Positions 39,307 through 48,554 of a stretch of DNA of 49,424 bases are shown here, one piece after another. Source of the DNA: an uncultured Clostridia bacterium (GTDB lineage Bacteria > Bacillota > Clostridia > CAKSNL01 > HGM11501). The position numbers and the translations under genes were made by a program. The notes beneath the pieces are model-generated. The model did not search any database. It was given only the letters and a program-made list of their open reading frames with translations, and was not told where the DNA came from. Location: assembly GCA_934476235.1 (NCBI GenBank), contig CAKSNL010000010.1:1-49424 (forward strand). Reading direction: 5' to 3'. Position 1 is the stretch's first letter, and every line of letters begins with the position of its first letter.

Positions 39307-42300
39307 ACTCTCGCTTTCTGGGCGGCAATCTGCCCGAATTTACGGTCTAACGGCTTAGCCAATCCTCCGACAAGTGCGCCGGTATCAAGGTATATACCTG
39401 CGCCGAGTAATCTTTCCAGTGTATCTAATATATCGTCCAGTCTGGCTGTAACGGCTCCGTTACTGTTTCCTGAGATAGCCGAATTCATGTCTTCTGCTAC
39501 GGCGTTAATCCACTTACTGTTCTGATCCAGAGGAACGACCGCCTCTGCTCCGTTGCCTTCAAGAAATCCGACCTGTCCTTTCGGTAAAATTCCTCCGCCA
39601 GCCATTTGCGGAATATCTTCTCCGATATAAACACCGCCGGACGATATGCCTCCGAGCGCATCGCTGATTTTTGCCCGCACGGTCCGAAGCACGGATTCAA
39701 GGTTTTCCATGAATCCGGACGCCCAGTTATCGCTTGAAGCCTGTCCGATTTCGGTGAAACTGCCTGTTATATTGTCAAAGCTCGTCAGAAAATCTTTTGC
39801 GACTTTGTCCGATTCCGTTTTATATAAGGCTCTGGAAATGTCCGTGGCAGCTTGCTGCTTTGCCTTCCATGCTTCTATGTAAGCATTAAATTCCTCATCC
39901 GATACAGAGAGCAGAGTATTTGCAAAAGTAGTCCCTTCTTCGATGCTCATGTCACGAAGAACCGAAAAGAACTCCTCGGGCACGTCTCCGCGGTCTCTGA
40001 CCTTTTGCAGAGCGTCTGAGTATGCAAGAAGCTGCTCTGTGTCTTTACTCAGATCGGTCAACCGGTTATAGGTCAGAGTTTCATCGTCTAACTTAATGGT
40101 GACCGTTTGATATAACGAACCAAATGAGCTAAGCTTGTCGGCAAGCGATTCCTCGGCTTTTTTTATATCGTCAATGCTTTTGAGCGTACTGCTTGCCAGA
40201 TCCTGATAAACGTCGACAATTTTCTTTTTGGCTGCTTCAAAGTCTTTAGCTTCGGCGTCATATATTTTTCGCTCCTCCTCGGCGGTCTGCTTGAGTTGTG
40301 CGAGATATTCCTTGTCAGCCTCTTTTTGTTCATTGTATTTCTTCTTTAAGGCTTCTTTTTTCTGTGAATTTTTCTCGTTTTCAATCTGTTTTTCGGCATT
40401 TTTATGCTCAAGTTCTATGCGCTCGGACTCCTTGGCATATTTGCTTTCACTTTCAAGCAAACTTTTATTCATCTCGTCCATGACTTTTTCGACTTCGCTC
40501 CGGGTGTCTGTTACGAGCGCGCCGATTGAAGCAAGGACGGAATCCTCTTCATTTTTAATGCCAAGTGCGAGACCTTTGTCGATAAATTCACCTACAGCTT
40601 GCGACCACTTAGAGGGAGAATGTTCGTCAAATCCCTTTTTCCCGGTGAACCAGCCTTTGATTTTGTCAATAACTCCGGTGATTTTGGACTTAAGCCACTC
40701 AACTTTATCGTTAATGCCGTTCCATAAGCCTTTTAAAAGGTTCGCACCGATGTTCATCATATCGGAGAAATTAAAGGCTGCCTTAATGTTTTCCCATATA
40801 CCGGAAAAGAATGACTTGACGGAAGACCATACGGATTTAATGCCTTCCCACGCGGAATTAAATATTCCCGAGAACCATGAACCGACCGCGCTGAATACGG
40901 ATTTTATACCTTCCCATACGCCCTTAAAGAATTCTCCCCATGTTCCGGCAATGCCTTTAATACCTTCCCATGCTTCGCTCCAGTTTCCTGTCAATACATT
41001 CCCGACGACTGAGAAAATTCCCGCAATCGTGTCCCATATTGCTTTAAAGTAGCTCGTAACATTATTCCATGCCGCCTTAATTGCTGCCCATGCAACTTCA
41101 AATGCGCCGCCTAAAACTTCTTTGACAACTGAAAAGACCGCTTTTATACCGGTCCATATAACTTCGAAGTAGGGCTTGACTTTGTCCCAGACCACCTTGA
41201 TCAATTCCCAAGCCTGTGAAAATGCTCCGGCTATTGAATCCGCGACATCTCCGGCACCGAATATTTCAAAAATGGCTCTTATCAGTTCCCAGCATACCTG
41301 AGCGATGCCGGCGATAAGCTGAGGTATACACTGGATTAAAGCCTTTACGATCCCCTCGATGATAATCGGGATAGATTCAATAAGCGCCCTGATTATGTCG
41401 GGAAGAGCCGCAACAATTGAAACTGTCAGCTGAATAAGTCCCTGAATAATAACAGGAAGATTCGCGACAATTGCGTCCATAATGCTTTGAATAATCGACG
41501 GAATATTGTCAATTATCGGCTGTATAATCTGGGGAAGCATCGTCATCAGCATGACGAAAAGCTGCACGGCACCGTTTGCGAGTTCGGGAACCAGAGCGGG
41601 CAACGCTGAAAGGAACTGTTGTAACAGCTGGGGGATAGCCTGTGTAAATCCTTCCGCTATTTGCATGAATCCGGATATGATATCAGGGCTTGATGCAATT
41701 ATAGTTGACGTTACAGTCGACAGTAATGAGGGAAGAACCTGCACTGCCGCAGATACTAATTTTGTCGCTCCGCTGATAAGAGGCGGCAATGCTGTTTCAA
41801 ATACATTCGGCAGATACTGAACGATAACTTCTCCGGCTGTTGATATAAGAACCGGTATTTTTTCAAGGAAGGTCGAGATCACAGGTTCAAGATTTCCGAC
41901 CAATGCAGTGCCGGAATTAATGAGGTTATCTGTCAGCTGATCCATATCTGAACTGTCATTTGCAAGTCCCGTCATTAAATTGGACCACGCAGCCTTTGTC
42001 ATTGCAAGTGAGCCCTGAATAGTTCCTGCCGCTTCGCTTTGCGCATAGCCGCTCATTCCGACCATATCAATATAATCAACAAGAGCGGACTGACAGTCAG
42101 CCACATTGTCTATTGTGTACTGTGTGGCTTTGCCGTTCTCGGCGTTCCATGCATTGACTTTGTCGATAAGGTCCTGGAATCCCTGCTTTGTCGGCGTGAT
42201 GCCGATCTGAAGGTTGTCAAGCATGGTATAATTGCTTTTCATTATGCCGTTAAAGGCGTTTTGAACATTTTCCTGCGTGTTTCCGGTCGCGGCTACAATG

Positions 42301-42734
42301 TCTGCCTCTGCGGTGATTATCCTGTCGGCAAGTTCAGCGGCAGCCTGTTCATTTCCGCCCATAGCGGTCTTGAGTCCTGTTGCAAATCCGTTGACTTGCT
42401 GGAGATAGTCGTTCTGGCTCATCTGTACGGTGGCATATGCATTTGCCGCTTTGTCGGCGATATAGTCATATGCTTTTCCGAACATAAGCTCGGCGCCGCC
42501 TACAAGTTGTTCATATTCGCCGAAAGCGTTGACGGATTTATTTCCTAAAGCTAAGAGTGCACCGGTGGCGATTGCCGTTCCGGCAGCAAGAGCTTTGCCG
42601 AAAGCTCCGGCTGCTTTGCCGACTCCTCCCAGAGTATTTGCAAGAATACCAGCCTGTTTGTCGGTTTTATGTATACTTTTTTGGGCGTCGTCGCTATCTA
42701 CAAAAATGGAACCAACCAGCTTAAATATTTCCAC
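39303..42734 (-). CDS. Tail tape measure protein
   Basis: About 1143 residues from GTG 42734, after AAGGAGGAG; a longer frame to 42794 lies within the chaperone gene. It has an N-terminal coiled coil, a hydrophobic segment near 40-65, long hydrophobic blocks of I/L/P repeats (about 320-500), then a series of W-E-x-I-K-S-V/W-x-x-W repeats of about 38 residues. A charged coiled coil (E-L-E-H-K-N-A-E-K-Q-I-E-N-E-K) comes before the C-terminal domain. Its length sets tail length. Confidence 0.93.
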   Translation of the reverse strand: MEIFKLVGSIFVDSDDAQKSIHKTDKQAGILANTLGGVGKAAGAFGKALAAGTAIATGALLALGNKSVNAFGEYEQLVGGAELMFGKAYDYIADKAANAYATVQMSQNDYLQQVNGFATGLKTAMGGNEQAAAELADRIITAEADIVAATGNTQENVQNAFNGIMKSNYTMLDNLQIGITPTKQGFQDLIDKVNAWNAENGKATQYTIDNVADCQSALVDYIDMVGMSGYAQSEAAGTIQGSLAMTKAAWSNLMTGLANDSSDMDQLTDNLINSGTALVGNLEPVISTFLEKIPVLISTAGEVIVQYLPNVFETALPPLISGATKLVSAAVQVLPSLLSTVTSTIIASSPDIISGFMQIAEGFTQAIPQLLQQFLSALPALVPELANGAVQLFVMLMTMLPQIIQPIIDNIPSIIQSIMDAIVANLPVIIQGLIQLTVSIVAALPDIIRALIESIPIIIEGIVKALIQCIPQLIAGIAQVCWELIRAIFEIFGAGDVADSIAGAFSQAWELIKVVWDKVKPYFEVIWTGIKAVFSVVKEVLGGAFEVAWAAIKAAWNNVTSYFKAIWDTIAGIFSVVGNVLTGNWSEAWEGIKGIAGTWGEFFKGVWEGIKSVFSAVGSWFSGIFNSAWEGIKSVWSSVKSFFSGIWENIKAAFNFSDMMNIGANLLKGLWNGINDKVEWLKSKITGVIDKIKGWFTGKKGFDEHSPSKWSQAVGEFIDKGLALGIKNEEDSVLASIGALVTDTRSEVEKVMDEMNKSLLESESKYAKESERIELEHKNAEKQIENEKNSQKKEALKKKYNEQKEADKEYLAQLKQTAEEERKIYDAEAKDFEAAKKKIVDVYQDLASSTLKSIDDIKKAEESLADKLSSFGSLYQTVTIKLDDETLTYNRLTDLSKDTEQLLAYSDALQKVRDRGDVPEEFFSVLRDMSIEEGTTFANTLLSVSDEEFNAYIEAWKAKQQAATDISRALYKTESDKVAKDFLTSFDNITGSFTEIGQASSDNWASGFMENLESVLRTVRAKISDALGGISSGGVYIGEDIPQMAGGGILPKGQVGFLEGNGAEAVVPLDQNSKWINAVAEDMNSAISGNSNGAVTARLDDILDTLERLLGAGIYLDTGALVGGLAKPLDRKFGQIAAQKARV

Positions 42735-43358
42735 GTTTCCGCTCCTCCTTCTCAAACTGCGCTTCAGCCTCATCAACCTCGGCAAGAATCTCACCGGTCG
42801 GTCTTAAGTCAATATTTGCTCCGGTTACACGGTCGCGATATTCGTCAAAGCTTTCCGCTTTTCCGCTCAATGCCATCAGCGGAAACTGCGCAGTCCACTG
42901 CTTAAATATTCGCTCGTCACGTTCCTTGTTGCGAGCCTTTGCGATGAGCTCTAAACCAGAGTCAATGTCAAGATTCATCACATAATCGATCTCATGATAT
43001 CTGTGTAATAACAGATCGATTATTTCGACTTCATCGACCCGACAACAGAGTTGAAAAAACCCTTCAGATCATTTTCCTCAGCTAACTGTTTAAGACTTGC
43101 AAGGAAAGCGTCAATCTCCATGTCGGCAACCTCCTCGGGGCTCATTTCAAACGGACCTGCAAGAAAAGTGTAGAGGTGCTGCTCACCGTCTTCCTCAGTT
43201 GCAATATCAAATATGTTCCAGATAAGGTCAAAGCCCTTGCTCCATGCGTCCTTTGCCTTATCGGTGTTTTTTGCTATGTCACAGATACGGTCTTTGATGC
43301 CGATTCTTTTTAAGCAACGGCAAAAAGCCGGTATATCCGAAGTCTTTAATTTTCTCAT
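42721..43358 (-). CDS. Tail assembly chaperone GT, made by -1 frameshift
   Basis: The upstream frame (from 43358) and downstream frame (to 42721) join at the slippery heptamer T-TTT-TTC on the minus strand (43059-43053; zero-frame codons GGT TTT TTC). After slipping, the downstream frame continues with E-V-E-I-I-D-L-L-L-H-R-Y-H-E-I-D-Y, typical of G-T proteins, across the annotation gap. The product is about 212 residues. GT loads the tape measure, whose gene follows and overlaps. A GTG at 42981 could otherwise start only the downstream part. Confidence 0.8.
43020..43358 (-). CDS. Tail assembly chaperone G
   Basis: 112 residues, the unshifted product, after AAGGAGG. It has the small-chaperone pattern M-R-K-L-K-T-S-D-I-P-A-F-C-R, with an acidic C-terminal part. 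It stands between major tail protein and tape measure, as expected for gpG-type chaperones. Confidence 0.82.
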   Translation of the reverse strand: MRKLKTSDIPAFCRCLKRIGIKDRICDIAKNTDKAKDAWSKGFDLIWNIFDIATEEDGEQHLYTFLAGPFEMSPEEVADMEIDAFLASLKQLAEENDLKGFFNSVVGSMKSK

Positions 43359-43383
43359 GTTTTTCCTCCTTTTATAGTAAAAT

Positions 43384-43409
43384 GCCCCGAAGCGAAATCA
43401 CTCCGGGGC
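43384..43409 (-). other. Hairpin after the major tail protein gene
   Basis: Stem GCCCCG / CGGGGC with a short T-rich run after it on the minus strand; may partly terminate or stabilise the transcript. Confidence 0.55.
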
Positions 43410-43416
43410 TATTTTG

Positions 43417-43998
43417 TTATGATTTTGTGGTCATTCCTGCGTACAATGTGGGAATCTTTGTGATCCACTGAAGAGCATTAAGCTTAAGCTTCGGACGCCC
43501 TTCATCCTGAATTATTCGTCCTTCAACAGGACCGGGATCTTCATCGGCATTTATCTCTCTGTATGTTCTTTCAACGACAAAGCTGCCTCCGCCTCTTGTA
43601 AGTCCGACCGTATCCGCATCTTCTGAGCTTGTGCCTATATAGAATTTTCCGACTCCGAGCAGTATCTCGTCGTTTCCGGCAGTGGTTCCGTCCGCGAGTT
43701 CTATGCTCCAGGGCTCTGTGCGGTCGCCCTTTGCGAGATTTTCATCTGAGTATACGGCAGAAAATTCTATCTCCGGAACAGTTTCGTCCTTTTCCGCAAA
43801 CGTCCAGTCGGGATTGCTTAAGCAGATTGCCTTGGGGATTTCTATTTTTATGGCTTTTCCGGCTTTGGTTTTTCCTACCCATCTTACGTATTTGTAGTCG
43901 GAATCGGCGATTGTGCCGCTCCCGGTGTATTTTGTTGTCGCCATTGTTTCTTCCTCCTCATCAATTGATAAAGTATTTATTTCTTTTGATTTTGCCAT
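43417..43998 (-). CDS. Major tail protein
   Basis: 193 residues after AAGGAGG; a second start, M-A-T-T-K, has its own AGGAGGAAG and would remove 17 residues. Beta-rich tube protein pattern (Y-V-R-W-V-G-K-T-K-A-G-K-A-I-K-I-E-I-P-K; F-S-A-V-Y-S-D-E-N). It lies between the tail terminator and chaperone genes, as in HK97-like phages. Confidence 0.82.
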   Translation of the reverse strand: MAKSKEINTLSIDEEEETMATTKYTGSGTIADSDYKYVRWVGKTKAGKAIKIEIPKAICLSNPDWTFAEKDETVPEIEFSAVYSDENLAKGDRTEPWSIELADGTTAGNDEILLGVGKFYIGTSSEDADTVGLTRGGGSFVVERTYREINADEDPGPVEGRIIQDEGRPKLKLNALQWITKIPTLYAGMTTKS

Positions 43999-44010
43999 TA
44001 AATTGCCTCC

Positions 44011-44382
44011 TTATCTGACGTAATTGTGTACTAAGAAATGCAACTGTATATGCTGAATGGTCTTGTCGTCCTCGGTAACCTGATATCTGCTATCTCTGAA
44101 AAATGTCGGCAAAATACCCGGCTGCGGAAGGTTTTTTGCATTGAACAGATTCTCGATTTCATCGGCGATGATTTCAACGGCTTTGCAGTTCGTGCTATGA
44201 TCCCAAATGTCAACGCAAAGGTCAATATCGTCGCGGTTTATGTCTCCGAGGTTTGCTGCGGTCAATTCAAAAGTCTTGTAAGGATATTTTGCGTCGTCAG
44301 GTGCATCACGGTAGTAGGTTATGCCGGACGCGGTATTAAGCTGCGCAGTTATAAGCTGACGGAGTTCTGCAGTTTTGCTCAT
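44011..44382 (-). CDS. Tail terminator/completion protein
   Basis: 123 residues with L-R-Q-L-I-T-A-Q-L-N, Y-P-Y-K-T-F-E-L, D-L-C-V-D-I-W-D-H-S and H-I-Q-L-H-F-L-V-H, matching the DUF3168/gpU-like group that caps the tail tube. It is coupled to the upstream gene by a 4-bp overlap. Confidence 0.72.
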   Translation of the reverse strand: MSKTAELRQLITAQLNTASGITYYRDAPDDAKYPYKTFELTAANLGDINRDDIDLCVDIWDHSTNCKAVEIIADEIENLFNAKNLPQPGILPTFFRDSRYQVTEDDKTIQHIQLHFLVHNYVR

Positions 44383-44831
44383 TCGTCGCCTCCCTGATAC
44401 TCTTCTTCGTTTATCTTGGAAAGAGCCGCTGCCTCATTCTCGATAGCAGAAAGATACTTGCTTTCAATTTCGATTATCGTTGCAATGTTATCGTATGTCG
44501 AGTTTCGGAGAATCCCGCGCTTCGGCTGATTTTTGGTCCCGAGCTCCTGTTGCTCTCCGTACCATGTGCCGTGCTTTATGCCGACCTGAAGGTTGCCTTC
44601 CTTTTTCCGTACCCAGTATTGAAAAGCCGAAGTCCGACCTCTGACACGTCGGCTTTTCTTAAGCCCCGGAAGCTTCATTGCCTTGCTGTTGCACACACGG
44701 CTGATATATTTGCCAACGTCTCTCAGTGCCGCTCTGGTAAGCTCTTCGATTGTGTATTGTGCGCGGTCGGCGCTGCTGGTATATGTCACGTTGTTTCCTT
44801 TAAATCTGACGACGCTTTTAGGTATGCTCAA
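44379..44831 (-). CDS. HK97 gp10-type neck/tail protein
   Basis: 150 residues, basic, with T-I-E-E-L-T-R-A-A-L-R-D-V-G-K-Y-I, then V-G-I-K-H-G-T-W-Y-G-E-Q-Q-E-L-G-T-K-N-Q-P-K-R, the G-x-W-Y-x-x-x-x-E-x-G-T-x pattern of the HK97 gp10 family. It takes part in joining head and tail. Overlaps both neighbours by 4 bp. Confidence 0.82.
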   Translation of the reverse strand: MSIPKSVVRFKGNNVTYTSSADRAQYTIEELTRAALRDVGKYISRVCNSKAMKLPGLKKSRRVRGRTSAFQYWVRKKEGNLQVGIKHGTWYGEQQELGTKNQPKRGILRNSTYDNIATIIEIESKYLSAIENEAAALSKINEEEYQGGDE

Positions 44832-45130
44832 GAAGGATTCACCTCACTGTATAAAATGAGTTCCAGCTCCTGTCCCTTTCGGTAGGTTCTTAAAATCTTG
44901 TAACGGTTGCCGTTATACAGAACAAGTTTTTCGTTTCCGTAATCCAGATAGTCCGACAGGACAAGTTTGATTTCCGGAGTGAACCCTACGGCTGCGGCTT
45001 GGTAAAATTCTTTTTGTCCGACACTTTCTTCGCGGCAGAATACCTGCCGTTCGGATTCTGTTGTAACGGTATCGCCGTACTTGTCGACAGTTTTATCTTC
45101 TTTAATGAGCTTGAGAATATTGGTCATCAC
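44828..45130 (-). CDS. Head closure (head-tail adaptor) protein
   Basis: 100 residues, beta-barrel pattern: R-Q-V-F-C-R-E-E-S-V-G-Q-K-E-F-Y-Q-A and L-V-L-Y-N-G-N-R-Y-K-I-L-R-T-Y. Size, position and pattern match SPP1 gp16/HK97 gp7-type stoppers that hold DNA in the filled head. Confidence 0.75.
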   Translation of the reverse strand: MMTNILKLIKEDKTVDKYGDTVTTESERQVFCREESVGQKEFYQAAAVGFTPEIKLVLSDYLDYGNEKLVLYNGNRYKILRTYRKGQELELILYSEVNPS

Positions 45131-45426
45131 GAAGATCCTCCATAGCCTTCAGCCATCATCAGCGTAGCCTTAAGAGCGTTGTATCTTTCCGTGTACGCCG
45201 CTGCTTTTTCGGTATCGTCCGTATAAGCTGCTCTGACGTAAAGCTTTATTGCCGCCAGAATGGTAACATCCGTCTCATCCGGATTCATAATTCCGACAAT
45301 TTCAAGGTCAGCCAAGCATGAACTGATAGTGTCATTAAGGTCTGAATCCAAGACATTGTGACTTATACGAAGATCTGTCTTTATTTTCGAGAGCGTTCCG
45401 GTTCTTTTTTCATCTGTCGCTTCCAT
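45127..45426 (-). CDS. gp6-like head-tail connector
   Basis: 99 residues, all helical, with the repeated small-helix layout of HK97 gp6 (L-R-I-S-H-N-V-L-D-S-D-L-N-D-T-I-S-S-C-L; A-A-I-K-L-Y-V-R-A-A-Y). It forms the ring beneath the portal. First of four genes joined by 4-bp overlaps. Confidence 0.8.
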   Translation of the reverse strand: MEATDEKRTGTLSKIKTDLRISHNVLDSDLNDTISSCLADLEIVGIMNPDETDVTILAAIKLYVRAAYTDDTEKAAAYTERYNALKATLMMAEGYGGSS

Positions 45427-45449
45427 GCAGAGCCTCCTTTTTTACAAGT

Positions 45450-45482
45450 CCGCTCCCCGGAGTTATGCACCCCGGGGAGCGG
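45450..45482 (-). other. Strong hairpin after the capsid gene
   Basis: 11-bp stem CCGCTCCCCGG / CCGGGGAGCGG and an 11-nt loop, no clear T-run. It probably stabilises the capsid mRNA 3' end or lowers transcription of the next genes. Confidence 0.7.
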
Positions 45483-45491
45483 TTGAAATGT

Positions 45492-46688
45492 TTAAGCAGT
45501 AGCCTTTTTAATGGTCCATGCGGTGAAAGCATTTTTTACAACGACATCTGCGCCGATTTCAGCGTCTCCTACGATGGTATCCATCAAAGAAGTTATTGCG
45601 AAGTCCTCTGATACTTTGATTTCATACCGGCTGAAGAGATCAAGCACAAGAGCCTTCGGATCGCCGTATATCATTGTCGCCTTATCGGCTCCCGAAGCGG
45701 CAGCCTGTTCGGTTCCGTTGCATGCTGTCAATCCCGAGCAGATGCAATACTTCACGACGAGACCGCCCTCTTTGATGGTTCCGGTATTCGGATTTAATGT
45801 GTCAGGCGTAATTTCGTAAACTGACTTTTTTTCATTTGTTCCTCTGATATCGCCGAACGCTAACAGGTCAGCCTTGTTAAGGAACAACACCCCGGGACCG
45901 ATGCCTTCGTCTCCGCCATGAGAAAGAACGAGAGTGCGAAGCGTCTTTTCCGTAATAGTTCCGTGTGTTTTGCCTCCTGTTGTCTTTGTTTCTGCTGCAA
46001 CTACCTTGTTCAAGGCGGAAGCCTTTAATTTTGCGGTAGCGATAGACGCAGCCTTTTTTCTCAATGCAAGGAAAGCCTGTTCGGTGACCTTTGCCTTGTA
46101 GTTTAACGGGGACTGTTTTTTTGCCTGCTTTGATATCTGCCCGTAAACGGCAATAGAAACGGGAGTGATGTCAACATAATTGAATGTGGGCTCGGCTTCG
46201 CCGGCAGCACTTCCTTCTGTCTGAGTTCCTGCCTCTGCCATGTCGGTTTCAACATAAGCAATACGGTTTGTTCCCATGCCCTCACAGGATTCAACTTTGA
46301 TAAGGTCAATGATACTTGAAACCTTCGCTCCGGCGATATCGTTGATACCGTTGACCACCGTAGGTTTTGCAATATTTCCGGTCGTCAGAATGGCAGCTCT
46401 TGTCTCATCCACACCCAGACTCATTTTTTTAGAATTCATGAACTCCGAAGCAGCACGCTCCTCTTTGTTGTCCTTAGGACTTTCCTTTTCAATTTTTGTG
46501 CCGATCTGTCCGGATGCAACCTTAGAGCGAAGCTCCTGCTTTTTCTGATTTTCGGCGTTAAGCTTGTTTCTCTCCTCTGTGAGGTCAGAAACTTCGTTTT
46601 CGAGCGCCGTGAGAGTTTCCCCGCTTGCTTTTTCCAGTTCTAAAACGATGGCTTTAAGCCTCGCCTCAATTTCCTGTAATCTGTTCAT
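45492..46688 (-). CDS. HK97-family major capsid protein
   Basis: 398 residues. The N-terminal 80 or so residues form the coiled-coil delta domain (L-Q-E-I-E-A-R-L-K-A-I-V-L-E-L-E) that acts as built-in scaffold and is removed by the protease. The shell domain follows (V-V-N-G-I-N-D-I-A-G-A-K-V-S-S-I-I-D-L-I-K; P-V-S-I-A-V-Y-G-Q-I-S-K). It lies directly after the protease gene and is unrelated to the N4-gp56 capsid protein at 26501. Confidence 0.92.
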   Translation of the reverse strand: MNRLQEIEARLKAIVLELEKASGETLTALENEVSDLTEERNKLNAENQKKQELRSKVASGQIGTKIEKESPKDNKEERAASEFMNSKKMSLGVDETRAAILTTGNIAKPTVVNGINDIAGAKVSSIIDLIKVESCEGMGTNRIAYVETDMAEAGTQTEGSAAGEAEPTFNYVDITPVSIAVYGQISKQAKKQSPLNYKAKVTEQAFLALRKKAASIATAKLKASALNKVVAAETKTTGGKTHGTITEKTLRTLVLSHGGDEGIGPGVLFLNKADLLAFGDIRGTNEKKSVYEITPDTLNPNTGTIKEGGLVVKYCICSGLTACNGTEQAAASGADKATMIYGDPKALVLDLFSRYEIKVSEDFAITSLMDTIVGDAEIGADVVVKNAFTAWTIKKATA

Positions 46689-46707
46689 CTCGTAATCTCC
46701 TTTTTGT

Positions 46708-47337
46708 TTAAGATAATTTTATTTTGAGCGCAAGCTTTCGCCTGCGTTCCTCAAGCTCTGCCTCTCTCCGGGCAGTTTCTTCCATCAATCCGTGTCCGAA
46801 ACTGCGAGCATTGATTTCTGTATCATCGTTTGCCGGTATGCTGACTGCGGAAACATCCCAAATCTTTTTTACCGAGTGGTGATATATAGTTCTTGTTTTG
46901 GGATCGTATTCGTAATCTCCGGGGGTGAATCGCCAGCTCATTTTCGTAATCATGCCGGTCTTTATGTCCTCATATAACTGCCGGGCTCCCTCTGTCCTTG
47001 AAAGATCTGCGGCAATCCCAAGCCCTATGTCATCGACATTGACGATTAAAGAACCGTTTCCCGTTCTTGCGTAGACCTTGCCGCTATGATCATACTGCAT
47101 TATAACATCGCTCATATCGGTGCCCGCAAAACATCCGGGTTCAAAACATTCATATACAGGACCGTCAGGCTCGTCCCAAAGCAAATAAGGTTCGTATTTT
47201 GCTGCATGCCCTTCAACATAGTGTGTTGATTCGATTTTTTGTGACTGTTTTTCATCCGGGCTCGTGAACAGTGTGGCACTGCGCACCTGTGCAAGATCCT
47301 TGAATTTTACTTTGTCTTTAGGTGTAGACATTTTCAT
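46708..47337 (-). CDS. HK97-type prohead protease
   Basis: 209 residues. Fold pattern of the S78 family: V-E-G-H-A-A-K-Y-E-P-Y, catalytic His in M-Q-Y-D-H-S-G-K, Ser in K-M-S-W-R-F, then K-I-W-D-V-S-A-V-S-I-P-A-N-D-D-T-E, the family's best mark. It trims the capsid delta domain during maturation. Overlaps the portal gene by 4 bp. Confidence 0.93.
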   Translation of the reverse strand: MKMSTPKDKVKFKDLAQVRSATLFTSPDEKQSQKIESTHYVEGHAAKYEPYLLWDEPDGPVYECFEPGCFAGTDMSDVIMQYDHSGKVYARTGNGSLIVNVDDIGLGIAADLSRTEGARQLYEDIKTGMITKMSWRFTPGDYEYDPKTRTIYHHSVKKIWDVSAVSIPANDDTEINARSFGHGLMEETARREAELEERRRKLALKIKLS

Positions 47338-48521
47338 TCTCCTTCCGTGAACTGAGATTCTGTCTTTTTCTCTGAGTCAATCTGACTAACCTCAATATAT
47401 TCTTTTCTGATATACCGCTTGTCCCCGTCAGCGACGTGCGGCAGATTCCAGATATCCATTATATTGTTTGTGCTTAAAATGCCGCGGTCAAACATCTGAC
47501 TGCTGACCTGCAGCTTGTTCTGATTTGTCATATACTGAAGACGGTTTGCACTCCAGACAATGGCATTTCCGCGGCTAATCTCGCCGGGAGTATATGTCAT
47601 GCACGTCATCGCCTGGCTGAGCTGGATTGCGAATGGCTCAATTTTCCCTTCATAAAAAGCCGACCATACGTCACCCACCGTCTTGTTTTGGAGAACTTCC
47701 GTATTTGAGCCGAAATAATTATAAACCCGCTCCTGTATGAGACGCATCTGATCCGGGTCAACGATTTTTGCCTGACTTTGAACCTGCTGTACATTTGTAT
47801 ACGTGTTAGGGAAGAGGGCTAACCCTCCGGAACCCGGTCCCAGGTTTTCTTCGGTGAATTTTTTTCGTTCTTTTTTTAAGTCCTCAGCTTTGGCAAAATT
47901 GTTGACTGTCGCCATAAAGCGAAAACTTGCGCTGTTTTTTATACCTTCGGCAATTCCCTGATTCTGTGTATTGAGCAGCTGAAGAGTGGGGCTGAGGGCG
48001 TGATTGTCCTCGCCGTGAAGATCATTATTGTAAAGATATTTACTGATGACACCGCAACGCTTTAATTCCATTGCCGCTTTTTCGCCGTTTAAAAAGGTGT
48101 AACGAAGCCATGGCTCGCCATCCACATCAACAATTTCGACCTGCTGCGGATTCACCGGATAGTATCCTGCTATATCGTCATATCTGTTGAGAACAGGGAC
48201 GATATAGCAAGTATTTTGAGCCTCATATATTGTCGCTGTTTTATAGAGGAACTGACTGCCGGTCATGAAAATATTGGGCTTTGTATTAAGTATTTTTTCA
48301 ATCCCTTTAATGTCCGCTCCCTCAACATTCGGCTGCAATTTACTACAGTGATTAGCAAATGTGTGTATACATGAACGTGTAAGTTCCATTTCATACACTC
48401 CGCCGTCATATGTACTGAATATAGGCGTGTAACCGTCAAGCATTTTGAAAAAATTTGCGGTATCCTGGGAAGCTTTCGGCTTTCGTCCGAATAGTTTTTC
48501 GAGAGCACCCGTGTTGATCAT
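47334..48521 (-). CDS. HK97-type portal protein
   Basis: 395 residues: L-F-G-R-K-P-K start, A-N-H-C-S-K-L-Q-P-N-V near 57, and the C-terminal wing and crown region (L-S-Q-A-M-T-C-M-T-Y). A normal late operon would have the large terminase directly upstream; here the next gene is a host-like peptidase. The ribosome site (AAGGGAG) abuts the ATG, which is unusually close, so the true start could be slightly further in. Confidence 0.88.
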   Translation of the reverse strand: MINTGALEKLFGRKPKASQDTANFFKMLDGYTPIFSTYDGGVYEMELTRSCIHTFANHCSKLQPNVEGADIKGIEKILNTKPNIFMTGSQFLYKTATIYEAQNTCYIVPVLNRYDDIAGYYPVNPQQVEIVDVDGEPWLRYTFLNGEKAAMELKRCGVISKYLYNNDLHGEDNHALSPTLQLLNTQNQGIAEGIKNSASFRFMATVNNFAKAEDLKKERKKFTEENLGPGSGGLALFPNTYTNVQQVQSQAKIVDPDQMRLIQERVYNYFGSNTEVLQNKTVGDVWSAFYEGKIEPFAIQLSQAMTCMTYTPGEISRGNAIVWSANRLQYMTNQNKLQVSSQMFDRGILSTNNIMDIWNLPHVADGDKRYIRKEYIEVSQIDSEKKTESQFTEGE

Positions 48522-48554
48522 CTCCCTTATAAAGATTTTATATTGCTATTCATG

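Noticed and set aside
40228..41052. 274-residue plus-strand frame
   Set aside because: It is a shadow of the tape measure gene on the other strand; Ser/Phe-rich, no ribosome site.
42721..42981. Independent 86-residue tail gene
   Set aside because: The frame is open further upstream with typical GT-protein sequence, and a slippery heptamer joins it to the chaperone gene, so it is better read as the frameshifted extension.
34787..48521. Complete, inducible prophage
   Set aside because: No integrase, repressor/antirepressor module, replication genes or terminase is visible inside the window; completeness cannot be judged from here.
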